From positions 6,944,001 through 7,008,000 of the forward strand of contig NZ_CP042910.1 in assembly GCF_008298035.1 (NCBI RefSeq): 64,000 nt of DNA, read 5' to 3'. The notes below the pieces were generated by a model. That model saw only the letters and a list, made by a program, of their open reading frames with translations. It did no database searches and was not told the DNA's origin. The translations under genes were made by a program, and so were the position numbers. This DNA is from Gimesia maris. GTDB taxonomy: Bacteria; Planctomycetota; Planctomycetia; Planctomycetales; Planctomycetaceae. Each line of letters starts with the position of its first letter. Positions within the stretch are counted from its first letter, which is position 1. Positions 58,054 to 64,000 of the stretch are shown here, piece after piece.

Positions 58054-58581
58054 TCATTCTTCCCGATCAAGCACTTCGCGAATGGCTTTCACCAGTTCAT
58101 CGAGGGTATGAAGACTGGTCGTTGAAAACCCGAAGGATTGTGGTTCCTTCTGCCGAGAAATGATTGCCGGTCTGACGACAGCGAACTGAAAACTCGGCTC
58201 TAATGGATCTACGTGCAGATCGCTGATCAGATCCACGTTCCGTGAGATTTTACAGGCTGGGACATCAAAGAATTGCGCGATCGCTTCTCTTAGCTCAAGT
58301 AACAACGAAGGATCTTCCGCTGGCCGGGCAGACAGAAACTGCTCGTCGGTTGAATCCCATGAGGCGAGTAAATTGCCACGGACTTTCTTTATCGTGGCAG
58401 AGTGCCTGGCGGAATCCCGGGTGAAGAGCAGAATCGCAGCCAAAAACGTACAGCCGGCAGGTATCGCGGCCACCCCCAGCCGTCCGATCCAGGTCACGTC
58501 GGGAATAAAGAGTGAGGCCACAAATCCGATCACGAACGCCACAACAGCTAACAGACCGGAGAAAATCAAGAGAAATCGCAT
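58054..58581 (-). CDS. Two-helix membrane protein with ACP-like C-terminus
   Basis: A 175-residue protein. Two membrane helices are at about 3-25 and 33-53. After a charged stretch the C-terminal part (about 90-175) has the layout of an acyl carrier protein: LREAIAQFFDVPACKISRNVDLISDL, then VDPLEPSF at the position of the D-S-L attachment site, then SLHTLDELVKAIREVL. The serine that would carry phosphopantetheine is absent. This is a fold guess only; no named family was recognised. It is a single gene, 27 nt from the deaminase gene on the other strand. Confidence 0.65.
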   Translation of the reverse strand: MRFLLIFSGLLAVVAFVIGFVASLFIPDVTWIGRLGVAAIPAGCTFLAAILLFTRDSARHSATIKKVRGNLLASWDSTDEQFLSARPAEDPSLLLELREAIAQFFDVPACKISRNVDLISDLHVDPLEPSFQFAVVRPAIISRQKEPQSFGFSTTSLHTLDELVKAIREVLDREE

Positions 58582-58633
58582 TGATCAGTTTTCTCCTGTC
58601 TTACGTTCCATACTGGATAAAAACCCGGGCTCG

Positions 58634-60814
58634 CTACTGAGTCTGTACCAGCACGCGCAACCGTTTCACTTCGTATTGTGAGGCGTTCGACATGAAGGTC
58701 CAGTCGCGGGTTTTTCCGGTACTGTTGCCAATGCCGATGTCTGCGCCGGGTCCGCTTTTCCACTGGTTGATGGCGAAGATCGTCTGCTTTGCCTCATAGT
58801 TGTGGACCTGCATGCAGCCGTAACCGTCTGAAGGCTCGGATGGTTCATCGCCGAAATCCCAGAGGGTCGCGCTGGCGTTAGGAATGTTCTTTGCATTCAA
58901 AGGACCATAGTTGCTCGGCCAGAATTCGATGTTGCCGCCGGGCAGACCTTTACCCGTCACGATGCCGGGCACATTGGATATCACATTGAGATTGCTCACT
59001 TTCGTTTGAAAGCTGGCTTTGCTCTCAAACGTGGGCACAGCAATTTTAGTGATATCAGTGGTGAAGGCGTCCATGGAGACATACACGTATTGCGTTTCTT
59101 CACCGATTTTCTGCAGCTCCAGGAAGTAGGCGATGCGGCCATAAGGCGTGGTAAAATCCCGACTCGAATTGAAAGTGTAATTGATTTTGCGGCCCAGGTT
59201 TTTCAAATCAAGATCGTAGACCAGCGTGTACTCTTTGGATTCTTCGACTTTGAGCGACAACCAGTCGCGCTGGGGTACTTCGCCTGCCCGGAAGGGAGTC
59301 GCCGGCAGACCTTCTTTGTTAGACAGGTTGGGTTCTGCCAGTTTATTCCAGCCGAACCGCATGGCCGCGGCCTGCTTGACTTTGGGTGAGGACAGAATCA
59401 CCGAGTCCCCTTCAATCACAGCGTCTGCGGGTACGAAGTCGGTTTCTTCGCCGATGATTTCGAACCAGTTGAGCGGTTTGCCGTCGCGCGAGACGAGTCC
59501 GCTGCCGACGTGATCGAAGGTGACACGCAGCTTGGCCCCTTCTTTCTTGAGCGATTTGAAGACCGGACCAGAATGCACGAGACCTTTCTGACCGTATGTT
59601 TTTGCCAGTGCGATCAACGCCAGACGAGCGCCGACGTCCTGCTTGTTGGTGGGATGGATGTCTTTCAAATCGCCGATATCGTGAATGACAACCTGACCGG
59701 TGTGTGGAATTTCCAGTGACTTGTTCTGCGCTTCCCAGAAGACCGGCAGAATACTGGGAGATTCACTGCCGTACTGAAAGGGAGCAATCTGAACGTAGAG
59801 GAAAGGGAATTCTCCCTGGTTCCAGACTTCGCGCCAGCCGCCGACCAGGGCTTTCATTTTTTCGAAGTAGAGCATGCCTTCGCCGTGATTGGATTCGCCC
59901 TGATACCAGATCGCCCCCCGAATGGCGAAGGGAACGAGGGGATGAATCATACCGTTATAAAGCGTGGTGGGAGAACTGTGACTGGTGAGCGGCTGAATGG
60001 CCGTGGGATACGCGGGAGGTGGCGTGAGCGGAGTTTCCGCTTTCAATGCGGTTTTTGCTTCCGCCGTCCAGTCTTCCAGGCCTTTCAGGTAAGTGCCCAG
60101 AGTGGCCTGGTAGGCGGCGGTTGCAGGGTTGGTGAGTTGTACCTGTTTCTCGATGTCGGCCAGCGCGGGAACCTGCGCAAAACCAACAGGGGGCGTCCAG
60201 GGTTCAATACGGGTGCCGCCCCAGGAGGAATTGACCAGCCCGATCGGGACATTAAGTTCCTTGTGTAATTTGCGACCGAAGAAGTAACCAGCTGCGGTAT
60301 AGCTGCCTACGGTTTCAGGTGAACAGACGGTCCAGGCGGCATCAACGTCATCTTGTGGAAAGCCCTTGGGAACCCGGGGAATTTTGATGTGACGAATCAG
60401 CGGGTAATTGGCGGCCGCCTGTTCTTCTTCGAAATTGTTACTGCGGGAAACAGGCCATTCCATGTTCGACTGTCCCGAGCAGAGCCAGACTTCGCCAATC
60501 AACACGTCAGAAAATGTGACCGTGTTTTTTTCTCTGACCATGAGCGTTATCGGATCGCCGATCTGTTGAGGCGGCATTTTCACCATCCATTCGCCTTTGT
60601 TATTGGCGACTGTGGATGTAATGGAAGTTCCCAGTTTGATGGAGACTTCATTCCCCGGATCCGCCCAGCCCCAGACCGGAACAGGCACCCCGCGCTGCAG
60701 GACCATATGATCGCCGAAGATGTGAGGCAGTCGAACTTCTGCCTGAATCTGCGTGGTAAGAGAAAACAGAACAAAGCAGGCCGCAGCGAGCAGTGAGACG
60801 CGTTTTGATTTCAT
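58634..60814 (-). CDS. Secreted sialate O-acetylesterase-like protein
   Basis: The 726-residue product has a signal peptide (MKSKRVSLLAAACFVLFSLTTQIQA) and a SASA/SGNH esterase domain with CSGQSNMEWPVS (Ser115) and IWYQGESNHGEGMLY. The start EVRLPHIFGDHMVLQRGVPVPVWGWA is conserved in planctomycete and Bacteroidetes 9-O-acetylesterases. The C-terminal 200 residues form an extra beta-rich domain, longer than standard family members (about 500-640). Activity is likely deacetylation of sugars in polysaccharides. It lies 259 nt from the next gene. Confidence 0.93.
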   Translation of the reverse strand: MKSKRVSLLAAACFVLFSLTTQIQAEVRLPHIFGDHMVLQRGVPVPVWGWADPGNEVSIKLGTSITSTVANNKGEWMVKMPPQQIGDPITLMVREKNTVTFSDVLIGEVWLCSGQSNMEWPVSRSNNFEEEQAAANYPLIRHIKIPRVPKGFPQDDVDAAWTVCSPETVGSYTAAGYFFGRKLHKELNVPIGLVNSSWGGTRIEPWTPPVGFAQVPALADIEKQVQLTNPATAAYQATLGTYLKGLEDWTAEAKTALKAETPLTPPPAYPTAIQPLTSHSSPTTLYNGMIHPLVPFAIRGAIWYQGESNHGEGMLYFEKMKALVGGWREVWNQGEFPFLYVQIAPFQYGSESPSILPVFWEAQNKSLEIPHTGQVVIHDIGDLKDIHPTNKQDVGARLALIALAKTYGQKGLVHSGPVFKSLKKEGAKLRVTFDHVGSGLVSRDGKPLNWFEIIGEETDFVPADAVIEGDSVILSSPKVKQAAAMRFGWNKLAEPNLSNKEGLPATPFRAGEVPQRDWLSLKVEESKEYTLVYDLDLKNLGRKINYTFNSSRDFTTPYGRIAYFLELQKIGEETQYVYVSMDAFTTDITKIAVPTFESKASFQTKVSNLNVISNVPGIVTGKGLPGGNIEFWPSNYGPLNAKNIPNASATLWDFGDEPSEPSDGYGCMQVHNYEAKQTIFAINQWKSGPGADIGIGNSTGKTRDWTFMSNASQYEVKRLRVLVQTQ

Positions 60815-61072
60815 TATGGATTCAATTCGTCTGGAGTAGTTTGCAAGAAAAAGAAAGCGTCATGAATTTCGCTCTCTGTACTAAAATGATCACCAAACTT
60901 TGCACACGACGCAAGGGAAACGTCTGAGATTTGCAGGGATCGATCAATACGAAATCAACCTGCGCGGTGGTGCCACAGGTGAGACGGAGATTATCTGATG
61001 GTACTTCGTGGAGATCGACTGATCGCTCTGCCGACTCGCCCTCTGATTAAAGGGGATCGCAGACATGCTGAT

Positions 61073-64000
61073 TCATTCGTCAAGCGGTTTGAGGCGCAGT
61101 GTGAGAGTTACCGTATCGGGATAGCGTCCGTCAGCACCGGCGGTAATCAATTCGACTTTCTGGCGCTGCGTTTGAAATCCCGGATACGATGCGGTGAGTT
61201 CATACATCCCGGGAGTCCCTGCGAACGAATACCTCTCATTCTGCTGACTATGATGCGATAGCGTTCCCGTGCCGTTTTGCAGTTGGAGATCACAGCCCGG
61301 TAGCGGGACTCCATTCTGAGTAAGGACATTGATCACACGAAATCCCATTTTCGCGGACGGATATTTGATATCGTCGGGCGTCAGGGTTAAGGATTTCGAT
61401 TCCTGCGCTTTGAGCGAGACCGGAAACGATTCAGTGGGATTTCGAATATCCTGTCTGGTTAAGAAATAGTTACCGGCAGGAATATGGCCCGCCGTAAAGT
61501 TCCCCGTTTGATCAGGGTAGATGTGTGCAAGCAGTTGTTTGTCCTCGCTCCATAATTTGAGCGAAGTGCAACCCCCCGGACCGCAGAGCGATTCGTCCAG
61601 CTTACCCTGCAATGTTGATAACCCGACTGGTAATGGCAGAGTGACAGTGGTGTTCAATGCTTCGGGAGTGACGCTGATTTTCTTTCGCACCGCAGGATAA
61701 CCGGGACGCTGGGCGACTAATTCGTATTCGCCCGGAGGAACCTGAGTGAAGACATAAGGTTCACTATTATTCTGGCGTGGTACCAGGATGCCCGTATCCA
61801 GTCCGAACGTCCAGACGGGGTTATAGGTCTGAAGCGTCAGGCGCAGGTTTTCGGTCGCCTCTGGCGTACATTTCACCGTGAGCGTGCCGATTTTCTGTTC
61901 GATGATGCCGAGCTCCTGATCTTTTGCAAGCAACTGGAACGAGTCGACGCGAACCCATTTATCATGCATTCCCAGGACCGCGTAGTACAGCGTCCGTTTG
62001 GCGGGACCGGCTCCATAGAATTGAAAAGCACCATCGCCGTCGGTGATGGTATACGCGCGAAAGATGCCAAAATTCGGGTTCTCGCCGGCCAGCAGCAGAC
62101 GTGTGTTCGAGAAGGGGACGCCGTTGACTTTCAACCGTCCTGTCAATTCGGGACGACCGCCCAGGTTGAGTGTGCTGGTCTTACCGTTTTCAGGCAGAAT
62201 GGCCTGACGCACGACGCCATTCGAATTCGCTTCGTCGGCTCGAAGCACGTAACAGAGTTGTTCGGGCAGATGCGCGACTGAGTACTGACCTTTTTCATCG
62301 GTAATCACGGTCGCTAAACGTCCCGCATCACTGGTGGCACTGCCGCTGTAGCCAAAACTGTCCTGGAAGAATAAGGTTACGTTCGGTTCCGGCTGGCCTG
62401 CAGCATCAGTAACCGTTCCCTGCACTGTACCACCCCGTTTGAGTATCACCTTAATATCAGGCGTCGGAGCGGCTGTGAGGTCGATCTCTTTGACAAGTGT
62501 AAAAACATAATCAGGATGAGTGACTTTCAGGGATTCCTGACCAGCATCGAGATGCGTCAGGGTAAATTTTCCGTCAACGGTTTTTGCAGATCCTTCCTCT
62601 GTTGTAAATGCCCCTAATGCCGGTGGCATGACGCCTCTGGATTTGGAGAGGGGAATCACGGTGGCTCCGTTGATCGGCTGACCTTGTGCATTCACAACAG
62701 TTCCGGAAAGAGAAACCCCCGCTGTCAGTTTGACCTGGATCGGTTTCCCCTGGTTTTCATCGGTATTGATCGGTTCGCTCAGGGTTTGTGCAAAACCGTT
62801 CGCAGCGACTTCAATCCTGTAAATTCCAGGTCCATTCACTTCCACTGCGAATTTCCCGTTTAAATTATTGACGTCCTCCCAGCGGGAGCTCTGTACAAAA
62901 TTAGGACCGCGCAGTGTCCTGATCTTGATCGCACGAACCTGATATTTTTTGACTGGCAGAGAGCTATCGCCGCGGACGACCGTGCCTTGCAGTTTTGGTT
63001 TTCCTTTCACCACCACATTCAGAGTGATATTTTCAGACGGAGCGGAGACATCTTTGGGCCCTTGCAACTCGAAATTGGGGGACTGGATATCGAGTTTGTA
63101 TTTCCCACGCTGAATGGGATCGATCCGAAATTCTGTCTCCCCCGGCCTGATATAGACGCTGCCACTCCGCTGCGGGTCATCTGAATTCGCGAAGATCCAG
63201 AAACCACGATACTGCAGAGGGTCGCCAGTAAAGTTGATCTTGCCGGAAATTGAGACCAGCGAGGCAGGTGAAGGATAATGGAGCTTTAAGGAGAGAGGCT
63301 GCTCCTGCTTCAACAGAGTGGTTGAGTTGAGCACCGGCTTTCTCGTAAATGTGCTCCCCCCCGCAGGCACAGACACCGTGACGTTGTAGACATCATCCAC
63401 AATGTGAGGCAGAGTAAAGGTACCATCTTTGCTGATTTCATAACCAGAGGGAGATCTGCCAAAGGTCCACCAGTCGGGAAGCGCAATGATCTTCCACCCG
63501 GCCGGAGGTTTGCCGTCCGAGCAAAGGACTTTACCTTTTACTTCGATTCCCTTGCGCTGTACCAGTTTCCGTTTGACGATTTTTTCAGGATCGTCCATTT
63601 TGATCACCAGTTTCGTAAAGCCATACTTCGACGAGGAGGTCGCGATCTGGTATTCGAACTCCGAAGGCTTTAAGCCGAGTGTCACCTGGCCTGAGCGATC
63701 AGTGGAGGCGGTTTCCGGACTGAAACCACTTGTGTCTGTCAATGATTTGGCATAAACGGTGACATCAGGCACAGGCTTACCCTGCTCATCCACGGTTTCG
63801 ATCCGCAACTGGCAGGCACGTTCGAGTGTAATATCCTGTACGCTTTTTTTGTCGAACGAGAGCACGACGCGCGGACAGTCTGTACTGCGTTCAACCCCGA
63901 CCCAGCGTTTGGATTTGATCATGATCCGATGTTCTCCCGGCTTATGGATCTTTGCAAACAAATAACGTCCTTCCTGATCTGTTTTTGTTTGAATCAGCCG
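61073..64000 (-). CDS. Giant carboxypeptidase-regulatory-domain protein (N-terminus beyond window)
   Basis: The frame is open to the right edge for about 975 codons; the TTG at 63961 is not a true start because upstream codons (RLIQTKTDQEGRYL) continue the same domain. The protein consists of repeated CarboxypepD_reg/transthyretin-like beta-sandwiches (GKVLCSDGKPPAGWKIIA, GTVVNAQGQPINGATVIPLS, GTVTDAAGQPEPNVTLFFQD, MYELTASYPGFQTQRQKVEL). There is no catalytic motif in the visible part. Such proteins in planctomycetes often have an N-terminal peptidase (M56) domain or a signal peptide, which cannot be seen here. Probably cell-surface or periplasmic. Confidence 0.85.
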   Translation of the reverse strand, partial: RLIQTKTDQEGRYLFAKIHKPGEHRIMIKSKRWVGVERSTDCPRVVLSFDKKSVQDITLERACQLRIETVDEQGKPVPDVTVYAKSLTDTSGFSPETASTDRSGQVTLGLKPSEFEYQIATSSSKYGFTKLVIKMDDPEKIVKRKLVQRKGIEVKGKVLCSDGKPPAGWKIIALPDWWTFGRSPSGYEISKDGTFTLPHIVDDVYNVTVSVPAGGSTFTRKPVLNSTTLLKQEQPLSLKLHYPSPASLVSISGKINFTGDPLQYRGFWIFANSDDPQRSGSVYIRPGETEFRIDPIQRGKYKLDIQSPNFELQGPKDVSAPSENITLNVVVKGKPKLQGTVVRGDSSLPVKKYQVRAIKIRTLRGPNFVQSSRWEDVNNLNGKFAVEVNGPGIYRIEVAANGFAQTLSEPINTDENQGKPIQVKLTAGVSLSGTVVNAQGQPINGATVIPLSKSRGVMPPALGAFTTEEGSAKTVDGKFTLTHLDAGQESLKVTHPDYVFTLVKEIDLTAAPTPDIKVILKRGGTVQGTVTDAAGQPEPNVTLFFQDSFGYSGSATSDAGRLATVITDEKGQYSVAHLPEQLCYVLRADEANSNGVVRQAILPENGKTSTLNLGGRPELTGRLKVNGVPFSNTRLLLAGENPNFGIFRAYTITDGDGAFQFYGAGPAKRTLYYAVLGMHDKWVRVDSFQLLAKDQELGIIEQKIGTLTVKCTPEATENLRLTLQTYNPVWTFGLDTGILVPRQNNSEPYVFTQVPPGEYELVAQRPGYPAVRKKISVTPEALNTTVTLPLPVGLSTLQGKLDESLCGPGGCTSLKLWSEDKQLLAHIYPDQTGNFTAGHIPAGNYFLTRQDIRNPTESFPVSLKAQESKSLTLTPDDIKYPSAKMGFRVINVLTQNGVPLPGCDLQLQNGTGTLSHHSQQNERYSFAGTPGMYELTASYPGFQTQRQKVELITAGADGRYPDTVTLTLRLKPLDE

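Noticed and set aside
63959..63961. TTG as start of the last gene
   Set aside because: The same frame stays open and domain-like to the window edge, so the start is outside.

Overview
The window looks like a chromosomal segment of a planctomycete close to Gimesia/Planctomyces. The evidence is the gene content: a DUF1559 prepilin-like protein, a Tat-exported DUF1501 protein, two formylglycine sulfatases, a sialate O-acetylesterase, a DUF4112 protein, large carboxypeptidase-regulatory-domain proteins, and very large pseudopilins rich in Asp/Gly motifs. No rRNA, tRNA, CRISPR array, phage or insertion sequence was found. The taxon is inferred from family composition, not from a marker gene.

Layout. 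(1) 1-17333, all minus strand: a type II secretion / type IV pilus-like assembly cluster. In transcription order it has a GspE/PilB ATPase, a PilT ATPase, a second GspE/PilB ATPase, a GspF/PilC membrane protein, five proteins with prepilin N-termini and a giant GspK-like protein cut by the window edge. No secretin or prepilin peptidase is present. (2) 17824-23819, minus: a probable operon of a YdiJ-type FAD/Fe-S oxidoreductase, moaD, moaE, moaA and a cysteine desulfurase, joining molybdopterin synthesis to a likely sulfur supplier. (3) 24069-38750: mixed housekeeping genes. These are a secreted esterase and a small secreted protein, MazG, an ornithine-cyclodeaminase-family enzyme, a tandem GNAT protein, a split transketolase, an anti-sigma-like protein, a sulfatase, a LON-domain protein, endonuclease III, dCTP deaminase, and the beta and alpha subunits of a 2-oxoacid:ferredoxin oxidoreductase. 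(4) 39483-43486: a SAM methyltransferase, a hybrid sensor kinase and a doubtful small upstream ORF. (5) 44050-54634: a DUF1501 protein with a leucine-rich lipoprotein and a membrane-anchored propeller-like protein, a broken Fur-type regulator, secreted and unknown proteins, an Old Yellow Enzyme, YihY, DUF4112, a DUF1559/lipoprotein pair and a GntR regulator with a clear palindromic operator. (6) 54787-64000: a sulfatase, GNAT, an SGNH hydrolase with permuted motif order, a yeast-type cytosine deaminase, a two-helix membrane protein with an ACP-like tail, a sialate O-acetylesterase and a partial giant carboxypeptidase-regulatory-domain protein.

The points most worth following up are: the SGNH hydrolase at 56855-57550, whose catalytic Ser block sits at the C-terminus; three copies of a short, apparently structured intergenic element (near 27.7, 40.9 and 43.8 kb) with covarying stems; a Fur-like reading frame at 47084-47362 with one in-frame TGA; an acidic Gly/Asp motif shared by three pseudopilins; and the perfect 9-bp inverted repeat in front of the GntR gene.
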